From NCBI GenBank assembly GCA_009773995.1, contig VSMY01000041.1, positions 1 to 20,856 of the forward strand: a stretch of 20,856 bases of DNA, written 5' to 3'. This DNA comes from Oscillibacter sp. (lineage in GTDB: Bacteria > Bacillota > Clostridia > Oscillospirales > Oscillospiraceae). The notes under the pieces were generated by a model, which had not been told where the DNA came from, searched no databases, and saw nothing but the letters and a program-made list of their open reading frames with translations. Below, piece by piece: positions 1-9,024 of the stretch (within the stretch, counting starts at the first letter, position 1; each line of letters begins with the position of its first letter). The translations under genes and the position numbers were made by a program.

Positions 1-2495
1 CCCTTCACCGGAAGAGCGAATCCGCCCGCCGGGCCAATCAGATTATCCGCGGGCGGACGCTGCTGATGATGCTGGTGCTGGGCGTGGGTACTTTTTTGCT
101 GCTGTTCTGGAAGCTCTACGATCTCCAGATCAACCGCCATGACGAGATGCAGGCCAGGGCCGTGACCCAGCAGACCCGGGAGACCAAAATCAACGCCTCC
201 AGGGGAACCATCTACGATAAAAACCACAACATTCTGGCCAGCTCCACCACGGCGGAGATGGTGATTATCGACCCCCTGCGAATTGACCAGTTCGTTGCAA
301 AGCAGGAGAAAGAGCAGGAGGAGGCCGCGGCCAGGGCCCTGGAAAAGGGAGAGACCTACGTCCGGCAGCCCATCCTCGACCAGAGCTACATCGCCCGCGG
401 GCTGAGCCGCATCCTGGATATGGATCAGGCGTCCATCGAGAAGCGGATGGAGCGGACGAATTCCGAGTATGAGATCCTCCGCCGGAAGGTGGAGAAGGAG
501 CCGGCCGACGAGATCCGGAGATTCATAAACGGCGAAATCGACGAGGAGGGGAACGAGATCCCCGAGGACCGGCGGCGCAGCCTCACCGGCGTGCACCTGA
601 ATCCGGACTCCAAGCGCTATTATCCCTACAACGCCATGGCGGCCAACGTCCTGGGCTTCGTCGACGTCGACAGCGAGGGAGCCGTGGGCCTGGAGGTCAA
701 ATACAACGAGGATCTCTCCGGCACCGCCGGAAGGACCATTTCCGCCAAGAACAACAAGGGCCAGCCCCTGCTGTTCCAGTACGAGCAGTACTTCGACGCG
801 GAGAACGGCAGCGACCTGGTGCTGACCTTGGACATCAACGTCCAGATCGCCCTGGAAAAGGGCATGGAGTCCATGCTGAGCAAATTCGACGCCGCCAAGG
901 GCGGCACGGGCATTGTCATGGAGGTGAAAACCGGAGCCATCCGGGGCATGGCCTCCTATCCCAACTACGACTCCAACCAGTCCGGCGTCCTCTACGACGA
1001 GAAGCTGAAGAGCCAGCTGGAAAAGCAGCTGGCGGATATCGAAGAGAACCGGGCTCAATACGAGGCCCAGGACGCCGCGAAAGCCGCCGCGAGGGAGGAA
1101 GCCGGCGTGGAAGAGCCGGAGGAGGAGGTCAGCTCCTATGAGGCGGCGGTGACCAAGGCCAAGACCGACACCCTCCACAGCCAGTGGCGGAACAAATGCA
1201 TCGATTCCACCTACGAGCCCGGCTCCACCTTTAAGCCCATCACCCTGGCGGCGGCGCTGGAGGAGGGGGTCATCAGCATGAACTCTACCTTTGAGTGCTC
1301 CGGCTCCGTTATGGTCAAGGGCTGGGATAAGCCCTTCTACTGCTCCCGGCAGACGGGCCACGGCCACCAGATTTTGAAGGAGGCGGTGGGAAACTCCTGC
1401 AACCCGGCCTTCATCAAGATCGGCCAGACCCTGGGCACCACCAAGTTCTATGAATACCTCAAGTCCTTCGGCCTGATGGAAAAGACCGGCGTGGACATGA
1501 TTGGCGAGGCCCAGGGGATTTTCGCGGACGAGAAGGACTTCAGCTCCAACATCGTCTCCCTGTCCTCCTACGCCTTCGGCCAGACCTTCAACGTCACGCC
1601 CCTGGAACTCATCCGGGCCCAGGCCGCCTGCATCAACGGGGGCTACCTCTACGAGCCCTATGTGGTGGAGCAGGTGCTGGACGGGGAGGGCAACGTCCTC
1701 CAACAGCACGAGACGAAATGCATCCGCCAGGTTATCAGCGAGGAGACCTCCGCCAAGGTCCGGGAGTGCCTGGAGTACGTGGTGGCGGAGGGCACCGGGA
1801 AAAACGGCCAGGTGAACGGCTACCGCATCGGAGGCAAAACCGGAACCGCCGACAAAACCGGAACCAAAACCGCCGCCAACCCCAAGGGCGACATCGTGGT
1901 ATCCTTCATGTGCTTCGCCCCGGCGGACGACCCGCAGTACATCATGCTGCTGACTATGGACACCCCCAGCCGTACCACGGGGACCTATCCCTCCGGCGGC
2001 CAGATGGTGGCCCCCACGGCCAGCCAGATTATGAGCGAGATTCTGCCCGTCCTGGGCGTGGAACCGGACTACACCGCCGACCAGCTGGCGGGGGCCGACG
2101 CCGCCGTGCCCCATGTGGTGGGCCAGGACATGGAGACCGCCCGGGCCCGTCTGGAAAACGCGGGCTTCACCTTCCGCACCGTGGGCAGCGGGGCGGAGGT
2201 CACCGCCCAGACCCCCGAGGGGGGCGCCATCGTACCGAATAACGCCTCCATCGTGCTGTACCTGGGCGAGGAAAAGAACGACGCCCTCCGGGCCGTGCCC
2301 AATGTTTTGGGGATGACCGCCGCCGAGGCGAATCAGGCGCTGACAAACGCGGGCTTCATTATGCGGGTGACGGGAGCGACCAGCACGGAGTCCGGCAACG
2401 TCAAGGCAATCTCCCAGGACCGGGAGGAGGGAACCGAGCTGTCCCCCGGCAGCGTCGTGACGGTGCGCTTCGGTGACAATTCCGTAAGAGACTGA
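1..2495 (+). CDS. spoVD: Class B penicillin-binding protein (FtsI/SpoVD family), 5' end outside window
   Basis: D,D-transpeptidase that cross-links peptidoglycan at the division septum or during spore cortex formation; it is membrane-anchored with an extracytoplasmic catalytic domain. The frame is open from the first complete codon at position 3, and the ATG codons at 66 and 69 fall inside the membrane helix, so the true start lies upstream. Counting from ATG 66: membrane segment about 1-17, PBP dimerisation domain with the RGTIYD motif near residue 46, active-site STFK at 387-390, SCN at 444-446, KTGT at 591-594, and two PASTA domains at about 682-741 and 744-806. A charged Ala/Glu-rich insert at about 309-375 comes shortly before the active serine. 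It heads the dcw cluster and is followed by murE. SpoVD and division PBP2 are hard to separate: B. subtilis SpoVD has one PASTA domain and PBP2B has two, so the symbol is tentative while the family is secure. Confidence 0.93.
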   Translation, partial: LHRKSESARRANQIIRGRTLLMMLVLGVGTFLLLFWKLYDLQINRHDEMQARAVTQQTRETKINASRGTIYDKNHNILASSTTAEMVIIDPLRIDQFVAKQEKEQEEAAARALEKGETYVRQPILDQSYIARGLSRILDMDQASIEKRMERTNSEYEILRRKVEKEPADEIRRFINGEIDEEGNEIPEDRRRSLTGVHLNPDSKRYYPYNAMAANVLGFVDVDSEGAVGLEVKYNEDLSGTAGRTISAKNNKGQPLLFQYEQYFDAENGSDLVLTLDINVQIALEKGMESMLSKFDAAKGGTGIVMEVKTGAIRGMASYPNYDSNQSGVLYDEKLKSQLEKQLADIEENRAQYEAQDAAKAAAREEAGVEEPEEEVSSYEAAVTKAKTDTLHSQWRNKCIDSTYEPGSTFKPITLAAALEEGVISMNSTFECSGSVMVKGWDKPFYCSRQTGHGHQILKEAVGNSCNPAFIKIGQTLGTTKFYEYLKSFGLMEKTGVDMIGEAQGIFADEKDFSSNIVSLSSYAFGQTFNVTPLELIRAQAACINGGYLYEPYVVEQVLDGEGNVLQQHETKCIRQVISEETSAKVRECLEYVVAEGTGKNGQVNGYRIGGKTGTADKTGTKTAANPKGDIVVSFMCFAPADDPQYIMLLTMDTPSRTTGTYPSGGQMVAPTASQIMSEILPVLGVEPDYTADQLAGADAAVPHVVGQDMETARARLENAGFTFRTVGSGAEVTAQTPEGGAIVPNNASIVLYLGEEKNDALRAVPNVLGMTAAEANQALTNAGFIMRVTGATSTESGNVKAISQDREEGTELSPGSVVTVRFGDNSVRD

Positions 2496-2531
2496 GAGCA
2501 GGTTTTGCCGGATTTTCGGCAGGATGTGCTG

Positions 2532-2560
2532 TATACAATGCGTTTTATTCGGGTTATAAT
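2532..2560 (+). promoter_or_regulatory. Putative sigma-A promoter for murE
   Basis: TATACA (2532-2537), a 17-nt spacer and a perfect TATAAT (2555-2560) lie in the 104-nt gap before murE. The -35 box matches 4 of 6 consensus bases. The same bases 2532-2539 read TATACAAT, one base from the sigma-E -10 consensus CATACAMT, but the matching sigma-E -35 is poor. It would allow murE and downstream genes to be transcribed independently of the upstream PBP gene. Confidence 0.6.
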
Positions 2561-2599
2561 CATCCAGGACGTATTCAACTGGATGGAGGTTTGACAAGT

Positions 2600-4042
2600 A
2601 TGAAGCTGAAAGAATTGCTGGAGGGTCTGGAAATCCTGTCCGCCGCCGTGGACTTGGAGACGGAGATCGCTCAAGTCCAATATGACTCCCGCCGGGTGGG
2701 GGCCGGGGACCTGTTTGCGGCTCTCTGCGGCTACGCGGCGGACGGCCACCGGTTCATTCCTCAGGCCCTGGCTTCCGGGGCGGCGGCGGTGCTGTGCCAG
2801 GTTCCGCCGGAGGGGGAGGGCGTCCCCTACGTTCAGGTGGCGGATTCCCGCCGGGCCCTGGCGGTGATGGGGGCCAACTTCTATGGCCATCCGGCGGAAG
2901 CCATGACCATGGTGGGCGTCACCGGCACCAACGGAAAGACTACCAGCACGTATCTTCTCAAGGCCGTTCTGGAGGCTCGGGGAGAGAAGGTGGGCCTGAT
3001 CGGCACCAACCAGAATATGATCGGGGAGGAGGTCCTGCCCACGGAGCGGACCACCCCCGAGTCCTTTGAGCTCCAGAAGCTCTTTGCCCAAATGCGGGAC
3101 GCGGGCTGCACTTCCGTGGTGATGGAGGTTTCCTCCCACGCCCTGTATCTGGACCGGGTATATGGAGTTCCGTATCAGGTGGGCGTCTTCACGAACCTGA
3201 CCCAGGACCACCTGGATTTTCACAAGACCATGGAGGACTACTGCGACACCAAGGCCCTCCTGTTTCGCTGCTGCGAAACCGGCGTGGTCAACGCCGCGGA
3301 CCCCTGGACGCCCCGTCTGCTGGAACACGCCGGCTGCAAGCTGCTTTCCTTTTCCAGCTCCGGCACGGCGGACCTCCGGGCGGAAAACATCGTCTTGGCG
3401 GCGGATCACGTGGCGTTTGCCGCCGTATACAAGGGGGAGCGGGCTTCCGTCCGGGTGAATATCCCTGGGCACTTTATGGTTGACAACGCCTTGGGCGTGC
3501 TGGGGGCGGCCCTGGCCCTGGGGATTCCCCTGGAGGAGAGCGCCGCCGTCCTGGCCCAGGTGCCCCACGTGAAGGGCCGGGTGGAGGTGGTTCCCACGGC
3601 CGGAAAGGACTATACCGTCCTCATTGACTACGCCCACAGCCCGGACAGCCTGGTGAACGTGCTGAGCACCGTGAAAGGCTTCGCCAAGGGCCGGACCGTG
3701 GCCCTCTTCGGCTGCGGCGGGGACCGGGATAAGGCCAAGCGGCCCAAGATGGGCCGGGCCGCGGCGGAGAATGCGGACTTCCTGGTGGTTACCACCGACA
3801 ACCCCCGGACGGAGCGCCCGGCGGACATCATCGCCGACATCCTGCCGGGGCTGGCGGGGACCGGGACGCCCTATGAGGTCATCGAGGACCGGGTGGAGGC
3901 CATTCACTGGGCCCTGGACCATGCCCGGCCGGGGGACGTGATTGTTCTTTGCGGCAAGGGCCACGAGACCTACCAGGAGGTAGGGCATGAGAAGCGCCAT
4001 ATGGACGAACGGGAGATCGTCGCGGACTATCTGCGCAAGTGA
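2600..4042 (+). CDS. murE: UDP-MurNAc-tripeptide synthetase (meso-DAP adding), MurE
   Basis: Cytoplasmic ATP-dependent ligase that adds meso-diaminopimelate to UDP-MurNAc-L-Ala-D-Glu. Visible features are the Mur N-terminal domain, the ATP-binding TGTNGKTT at residues 108-115, the TTPES and EVSSHAL segments, the DHLDFH motif followed by the lysine of YCDTKALLF (the site usually carbamylated in Mur ligases), and DNPR at 400-403, the signature of DAP-specific rather than lysine-specific MurE. The 480-residue length is normal. ATG 2600 is chosen over the in-frame TTG 2591 because GGAGG at 2585-2589 lies 10 nt from the ATG but only 1 nt from the TTG. The product feeds MraY after MurF action; murF is not present here. 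Confidence 0.97.
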   Translation: MKLKELLEGLEILSAAVDLETEIAQVQYDSRRVGAGDLFAALCGYAADGHRFIPQALASGAAAVLCQVPPEGEGVPYVQVADSRRALAVMGANFYGHPAEAMTMVGVTGTNGKTTSTYLLKAVLEARGEKVGLIGTNQNMIGEEVLPTERTTPESFELQKLFAQMRDAGCTSVVMEVSSHALYLDRVYGVPYQVGVFTNLTQDHLDFHKTMEDYCDTKALLFRCCETGVVNAADPWTPRLLEHAGCKLLSFSSSGTADLRAENIVLAADHVAFAAVYKGERASVRVNIPGHFMVDNALGVLGAALALGIPLEESAAVLAQVPHVKGRVEVVPTAGKDYTVLIDYAHSPDSLVNVLSTVKGFAKGRTVALFGCGGDRDKAKRPKMGRAAAENADFLVVTTDNPRTERPADIIADILPGLAGTGTPYEVIEDRVEAIHWALDHARPGDVIVLCGKGHETYQEVGHEKRHMDEREIVADYLRK

Positions 4043-4047
4043 AAAAG

Positions 4048-4068
4048 CCGCCCGGCGGGACCGGGCGG
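4048..4068 (+). other. Intercistronic hairpin between murE and mraY
   Basis: A perfect 8-bp stem CCGCCCGG/CCGGGCGG with a 5-nt CGGGA loop starts 5 nt after the murE stop and ends beside the purine-rich ribosome binding site of mraY. No T-tract follows, so it is not a terminator. A role in mRNA processing, stability or translation initiation is conceivable but not shown. Confidence 0.6.
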
Positions 4069-4083
4069 GGGAGAGGGAAAACT

Positions 4084-5070
4084 ATGAATGTTACGCTGCT
4101 GCTGGCCGGGCTGGTGGGCTTCCTGCTCACCCTGGTCCTGGGAAAATTCGTCATCGCGGAGCTGCGGAAGCTGAAGGCGGGGCAGGAGATCCGGAAGGAA
4201 GGCCCCTCCTGGCACGCCGGGAAGGCGGGCACGCCCACCATGGGCGGCATCATGTTCATCATCGGCTCCGGCGTGGTGGCCTTCCTCATGGGCTGGGAGG
4301 CGATGCTGCGGGGGGAGTTTGCGCACCTGTACGTGTACCTCTTTGCCCTGATTTTCGGCCTCATCGGCTTTGTGGACGACTATCGGAAGGTCCGCCAGCA
4401 CCAGAACGAGGGCCTGACGGCCAAGCAGAAGTTTATCCTCCAGCTGGCGGCGGCGGTGCTGTTCCTCAGCCTGATGCGCTATGAGGGCCTGCTGACCAAC
4501 GCGCTGTACGTCCCCTTCCTGAATATTACCCTGGAGATCAACTGGATTTTGTATCTGGTCTTCGCCGCCTTCGTCATCGTGGGCTGCGTCAATGCGGTCA
4601 ATCTCACCGACGGCATCGACGGCCAGTCCTCCAGCGTCACCTTTGTGGTGATGGTGTTTTTCACGGCCGCCGCGGCCAAGTGGGGACTGATGCCCCTGGC
4701 GCTGTTCCCCGCCGCTCTGGCGGGAGGGCTGGCGGCCTTCTTCTGCTACAACCACCACCCGGCCAAGGTTTTCATGGGGGACACCGGGAGCCTCTTCATG
4801 GGCGGCGCGGTAGCGGCCCTGGCCTTCGCCATGGATATGCCCCTGATTTTGATTTTGGTGGGCATTATCTATATTTTGGAAACCCTGTCCGACATCATCC
4901 AGGTGGCCTATTTCAAGGCCACCCACGGCAAACGCTTTTTTAAGATGGCCCCCCTGCACCACCACCTGGAGCTCTCCGGGTGGAGCGAGGCGAAGCTGGT
5001 GACGGTGTTCTCCGGCGTGACCATCCTGTTCTGCGTCCTGGCCTGGTTCGGCATCCAGGGACGCTATTGA
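4084..5070 (+). CDS. mraY: Phospho-MurNAc-pentapeptide transferase, MraY
   Basis: Integral membrane enzyme that transfers phospho-MurNAc-pentapeptide from UDP to undecaprenyl phosphate, making lipid I. About ten hydrophobic segments are visible. The conserved Asp pair in FVDDYRK is at residues 98-99, the NLTDGIDG motif has its first Asp at 176, NHHPAKVFMGDTGSL follows, and the HHH of the cytoplasmic loop is at 292-294. The 328-residue length is typical. ATG 4084 is preceded by GGGGGAGAGGG; an in-frame GTG at 4039 overlapping the murE stop would add 15 unlikely residues. It lies 41 nt after murE and 30 nt before ftsW; the usual neighbour murD is missing. Confidence 0.97.
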   Translation: MNVTLLLAGLVGFLLTLVLGKFVIAELRKLKAGQEIRKEGPSWHAGKAGTPTMGGIMFIIGSGVVAFLMGWEAMLRGEFAHLYVYLFALIFGLIGFVDDYRKVRQHQNEGLTAKQKFILQLAAAVLFLSLMRYEGLLTNALYVPFLNITLEINWILYLVFAAFVIVGCVNAVNLTDGIDGQSSSVTFVVMVFFTAAAAKWGLMPLALFPAALAGGLAAFFCYNHHPAKVFMGDTGSLFMGGAVAALAFAMDMPLILILVGIIYILETLSDIIQVAYFKATHGKRFFKMAPLHHHLELSGWSEAKLVTVFSGVTILFCVLAWFGIQGRY

Positions 5071-5100
5071 GTCTGAAACGTTCAGGGAAGGAGGGAGTAT

Positions 5101-6489
5101 ATGGCGGCACGCGGCAGTTCAGCGGCCCGGCGGGAGCCCCAGAGGCGGCCGGAGCCTCAGCGCAGGCCTGCCCAGCAGAGGCGGAAGCCCGTTCAGAGCC
5201 AGCAGCGCCGCCCGGCGCAGGTCCGGCAGAGCGTGGTGATTCCCTTCCCCATGCCGGAGCGGCAGCCGGTAAAGCGTCCCCGCCGCCGTCCCCTGAGCCG
5301 GGAGGAGGCCCAGCGCCGCCAGGAGCTCCGCCTCCGCCGGCAGGCGCTGGAGGAGGAGGGCAAGGAGCTGGCCAGGGGGCCCATCGACCTGCCCTTCTGC
5401 CTGCTGGTCCTGCTGCTCATGGCCATCGGCCTTGTTATGCTGCTGTCCGCCAGTTTCCCCTCCGCCTATTACAACACCAAGAACAACGACCCCACTTATT
5501 GGTTTGTCCGGCAGGCCATTTTCGCCGTCATGGGCGTGGCTGGCATGCTGTTTATCGGCAAGATTAACTACCGGCGTTTCCGGGGCGTGGCGAAAACCCT
5601 GCTGTACGTGTCCATCTTCCTCCTGGTTTTCGTGGCGATTCCCGGAAACCCCTTCGCCGTCACGGTAAAGGGCGCCACCCGCTGGATTGGCGTGGGCGAG
5701 CTCTTCAGCTTCCAGCCCTCGGAGATTGCCAAAATGGCCATCGTCATCTACTTCTCCGACAGCATCTCGAAGAAGAAGGACCTCATGCGCTCCTTCCGCT
5801 ACGGCATCCTGCCCTACGCCGCCCTGCTGCTGGTGACGGCGGGCCTGGTGGCCATCGAGCCCCACCTCTCCGGCGCGATTTTGATTCTGGGCGTGGGCGC
5901 GGCGCTGATGCTGGTGGGCGGCATCAACTGGGCCTGGGTGTTCGGCGCCATGGGCGCGGCCGCGGGGATGCTGTATTTCGCCCTGTTCGTGGTGGGCTAC
6001 AACACCTCCCGCATCCAGTACTGGCTGAACCCCTGGGCGGACATGCGGGATAAGGGCTACCAGCTCTCCCAGAGCCTCATCACCATCGGATCCGGCGGTC
6101 TTCTGGGCGTGGGCCTGGGGAAGAGCCGCCAGAAGTTCCTGTTTCTCCCGGAGGAGCATAACGACTTCATTTTCGCCATCATCTGCGAGGAGCTGGGCCT
6201 CATTGGAGCCAGCGTCATCATGATCCTTTTCGCGGCCCTGATTCTCCGGGGCTACTGGATTGCCCTCCACGCCCGGGACCGCTTCGGGAGCCTGCTGGTC
6301 ATCGGCGTCACCACGCTGATTGCCATGCAGACCTTCCTGAACATCGGCGTGGTGACGGGCCTGCTGCCAACCACCGGCATTTCCCTGCCCTTCTTCAGCT
6401 ACGGGGGTACGGCGTTGTCCATTCAGCTGGCGGAGATGGGAGTGGTCTTATCCGTATCGAGGCAGATGAAACCCACGAAGGCCGGATAG
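5101..6489 (+). CDS. ftsW: SEDS peptidoglycan glycosyltransferase FtsW (or SpoVE)
   Basis: Polytopic SEDS protein that polymerises lipid II into glycan strands together with the class B PBP of the same cluster. SEDS signatures are present: FQPSEIAK, the GYQLSQSLITIGSGG region, the loop with EEHNDFIFA whose Asp355 matches the catalytic Asp of the family, and TTGISLPFFSYGG near the C-terminus. The family core starts only at about residue 96. Residues 1-95 are an Arg/Pro/Gln-rich cytoplasmic extension with about two dozen arginines. ATG 5101 has GGAGGG immediately upstream and the extension shares the frame, so it appears translated. It is 14 nt from murG. FtsW and SpoVE cannot be told apart from sequence alone. 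Confidence 0.93.
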   Translation: MAARGSSAARREPQRRPEPQRRPAQQRRKPVQSQQRRPAQVRQSVVIPFPMPERQPVKRPRRRPLSREEAQRRQELRLRRQALEEEGKELARGPIDLPFCLLVLLLMAIGLVMLLSASFPSAYYNTKNNDPTYWFVRQAIFAVMGVAGMLFIGKINYRRFRGVAKTLLYVSIFLLVFVAIPGNPFAVTVKGATRWIGVGELFSFQPSEIAKMAIVIYFSDSISKKKDLMRSFRYGILPYAALLLVTAGLVAIEPHLSGAILILGVGAALMLVGGINWAWVFGAMGAAAGMLYFALFVVGYNTSRIQYWLNPWADMRDKGYQLSQSLITIGSGGLLGVGLGKSRQKFLFLPEEHNDFIFAIICEELGLIGASVIMILFAALILRGYWIALHARDRFGSLLVIGVTTLIAMQTFLNIGVVTGLLPTTGISLPFFSYGGTALSIQLAEMGVVLSVSRQMKPTKAG

Positions 6490-6503
6490 AGGAGGCGTTT
6501 TCG

Positions 6504-7640
6504 ATGCCAAGACCATTGCAGCGGGTCATCTTCACCTGCGGCGGCACGGCGGGGCACGTGAATCCCGCCATCGCCCTGGCCCAGCTGACCCTGGAGAAGA
6601 ACCCCCAGGCGCAGATTTTATTTGTGGGCGCGGAGCGGGGCCTGGAAAAGGATTTGGTGCCCAAGGCGGGCTACGCGTTCAAGACCGTCCACATCTCCAG
6701 CTTCCACCGCTCCTTCCAGCCCGCGGAGATCAAGCACAACCTCATCTCCGTGGGCAACCTCATCCGGGCCCCTGGAGAGGCCCGGGCCATCCTCCGGGCC
6801 TTCAAGCCGGATGCGGTGGTGGGCACCGGGGGCTACGCCAGCTATCCGCTGGTAAAGGCCGCCGCCAAGGCGGGGATTCCCACGGCGGTCCACGAGTCCA
6901 ACGCCGTGCCGGGCCTTACCACCCAGATGCTGGAAACTTACGCGGACCGCATCATGGTGGGCTTCGAGTCCTGCCGAAAGCACTACCGCCGCCCCGAGAA
7001 GGTGGTGGTCACCGGCACGCCGGTGCGCCACGACTTCTTTTCGATGACGAAGCCGGAGGCCAAGAGGGTTCTGGGCATGGACGACGGGCGGCCTCTGATC
7101 GTCTCCTTCTGGGGGTCTCTGGGAGCCTCGGGCATGAACCGCCAAATGGCGGATTTTCTGGCACTGGAGGCGGCGAAGCAGCCTTTTTACCACATCCACG
7201 GCGCGGGAAAACAGGGCTGTCCCTTGATGCTGGAGGCCCTGCGGGAAAAAGGCGTGGACCTGGGGGCGTGCCCGGCCCTGCAATTGCGGGAATACATTTA
7301 CGACATGGCCCCCGTCATGCGGGCGGCGGACCTGGTCATCTGCCGGGCCGGGGCCTCCACCATCAGCGAGCTGACGGCCCTGGGGACCCCGGCGCTGATG
7401 GTCCCGTCCCCCTACGTCACCAACAACCACCAGGAGAAGAACGCCCGCGCCCTAGAGGAGGCCGGAGGCGCGGCGGTGCTGCTGGAGCCGGAGTGCTCCG
7501 GCCAGGCCCTGTTCCAGGCGGCCTGCGGCATTCTCCACGATGAGGACCGTCTCCGGGCCATGGAGGGGGCCATGGCCTCCCTGGGCATCCGGGACGCCGC
7601 GGAACGCATTTATCAGACGGTGCTGGATATCCGAAAGTAA
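6504..7640 (+). CDS. murG: Lipid II synthase (UDP-GlcNAc transferase) MurG
   Basis: Membrane-associated GT-B glycosyltransferase that adds GlcNAc from UDP-GlcNAc to lipid I, giving lipid II. Visible motifs are the N-terminal glycine loop GGTAGHVNPA (residues 13-22, with catalytic-region His18), VVGTGGYAS, HESNAVPGL, the second glycine loop written here as WGSLGASG rather than the usual GGSQGA, and the UDP-sugar binding stretch RAGASTISE with NNHQEKNA. The 378-residue length is normal. AGGAGG just after the ftsW stop serves ATG 6504. It sits in the dcw operon between the lipid II polymerase gene and murA. Confidence 0.97.
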   Translation: MPRPLQRVIFTCGGTAGHVNPAIALAQLTLEKNPQAQILFVGAERGLEKDLVPKAGYAFKTVHISSFHRSFQPAEIKHNLISVGNLIRAPGEARAILRAFKPDAVVGTGGYASYPLVKAAAKAGIPTAVHESNAVPGLTTQMLETYADRIMVGFESCRKHYRRPEKVVVTGTPVRHDFFSMTKPEAKRVLGMDDGRPLIVSFWGSLGASGMNRQMADFLALEAAKQPFYHIHGAGKQGCPLMLEALREKGVDLGACPALQLREYIYDMAPVMRAADLVICRAGASTISELTALGTPALMVPSPYVTNNHQEKNARALEEAGGAAVLLEPECSGQALFQAACGILHDEDRLRAMEGAMASLGIRDAAERIYQTVLDIRK

Positions 7641-7702
7641 CAACACCCCCCGTTTGCCCATAGGATGGAGCGTTAGACCATTCTTGGAGCGGAGGGACGG
7701 AC

Positions 7703-8962
7703 ATGAGCCATTTAGTCATAAGAGGCGGCAGCCGCCTGCGGGGCGAGGCCGGGATACAGGGGGCGAAGAACAGCGTCCTGCCCATCCTGGCGGCCACGCT
7801 GCTGACGGCGGACCAGGTGGAGCTGCGGGGCTGTCCCCGCCTGAGGGACGTGGACGCCTCCATCCGCATTCTGGAGGGCCTGGGCTGCACGGCCCGCTGG
7901 GAGGAGAAAAATGTTCTGACCGTGGACGCCCGGGGCCTCAGCGGCTGGACGGTTTCCGAGGCGCTGATGCGGGAGATGCGGTCTTCCGCCATGTTCCTGG
8001 GGGCCATCCTGGCCCGGTGCGGACAGGCGGAGCTGAGCTATCCCGGCGGCTGTGAGCTGGGCCCCCGGCCCATCGACCTGCATCTCTCCGGTCTCCGGGA
8101 CCTGGGGGCGGAAATCGACGACGCCGGCGGCGTCCTGCACTGCAAAGCCCCCCGGCTTCAGGGACGGGAGATTGTGCTGAGCCTCCCCTCCGTGGGAGCC
8201 ACGGAAAACCTGATGCTGGCGGCCTGCGGCGCCTGCGGCGTCACCACCATCGCCAATGCCGCCCGGGAACCGGAGATCGTGGACCTCCAAAATTTCCTAA
8301 CGGCCTGCGGGGCCAGGGTCTCCGGAGCGGGAACCTCCACGGTGTCCGTGGAGGGCGGGCGGCCCCTTCATGGCTGTACTTACGCCGTTATGCCGGACCG
8401 GATTGCGGCGGCTACTTATCTGTGCGCGGCGGCCTCCGCCGGGGGAGAGGTCTTTCTGCGCGGAGCGCGGGAGGAGCATTTGTCCACCGTCACCGCCGTG
8501 CTGCGGGAGGCGGGCTGCTCCATCCTCTCCGACGAGGAGGGCATCGCCTGTGTCTGCCGGGAGCGCCTGGCGGCGGTGCGCCCGGTGCGGACGGCGCCTT
8601 ATCCCGGCTTTCCCACCGACGCCCAGGCCATTTTGATGGCCGCTCTGCTGCGGTGCCGGGGGGCGGCGGTGTTCGAGGAGAACATGTTCGCCAGCCGCTA
8701 CCGCCACGTCGACGAGCTGGCCCGCATGGGAGCCGATATCCGGGTGTCCGGCCGGACGGCGGTGGTGACGGGGGTGGAGCGTCTCCACGGCGCGCCGGTG
8801 CGGTGCACGGACCTCCGGGGCGGGGCGGCGCTGTGCGTGGCGGCCCTGGCGGCGGAGGGGGAGACGGAAATCTCCGAGACCGGCCATATTGCACGGGGCT
8901 ACGAGGACCTGGTCAGGGACCTGGAATGCCTGGGGGCGGAGATCTCCCGGACCGGGGATTGA
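7703..8962 (+). CDS. murA: UDP-GlcNAc 1-carboxyvinyltransferase MurA
   Basis: Cytoplasmic enolpyruvyl transferase that moves enolpyruvate from PEP to UDP-GlcNAc, the first committed step of peptidoglycan precursor synthesis. The catalytic lysine lies in AKN at residue 22. The active-site loop reads PGGCELG with Cys117, equivalent to Cys115 of E. coli, so the fosfomycin-reactive form of the site is present. The 419-residue length is standard. GGAGG at 7691-7695 lies 7 nt before ATG 7703. Many Firmicutes carry two murA genes; this is the copy in the dcw cluster. Confidence 0.96.
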   Translation: MSHLVIRGGSRLRGEAGIQGAKNSVLPILAATLLTADQVELRGCPRLRDVDASIRILEGLGCTARWEEKNVLTVDARGLSGWTVSEALMREMRSSAMFLGAILARCGQAELSYPGGCELGPRPIDLHLSGLRDLGAEIDDAGGVLHCKAPRLQGREIVLSLPSVGATENLMLAACGACGVTTIANAAREPEIVDLQNFLTACGARVSGAGTSTVSVEGGRPLHGCTYAVMPDRIAAATYLCAAASAGGEVFLRGAREEHLSTVTAVLREAGCSILSDEEGIACVCRERLAAVRPVRTAPYPGFPTDAQAILMAALLRCRGAAVFEENMFASRYRHVDELARMGADIRVSGRTAVVTGVERLHGAPVRCTDLRGGAALCVAALAAEGETEISETGHIARGYEDLVRDLECLGAEISRTGD

Positions 8963-8976
8963 AAAAGAAAAGACGC

Positions 8977-8998
8977 GGGGGCCGCGGAGGCGGTCCCC
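8977..8998 (+). other. Intercistronic hairpin between murA and ftsQ
   Basis: A 9-bp GC stem (GGGGGCCGC/GCGGTCCCC, one G-T pair) with a GGAG loop lies 14 nt after the murA stop and 26 nt before ftsQ. No T-tract follows. It resembles the murE-mraY hairpin in size and placement. Confidence 0.5.
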
Positions 8999-9024
8999 CT
9001 TGCGATAGAACTGGAGCGGAGGCC

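Noticed and set aside
2591..2596. TTGACA at the murE start as a -35 box
   Set aside because: No -10 box lies 16-18 nt downstream; the bases are part of the murE translation start region.
2333..4000. 555-codon minus-strand open frame opposite murE
   Set aside because: It is antisense to a clear murE with conserved motifs and has low-complexity composition typical of a GC-rich shadow frame.
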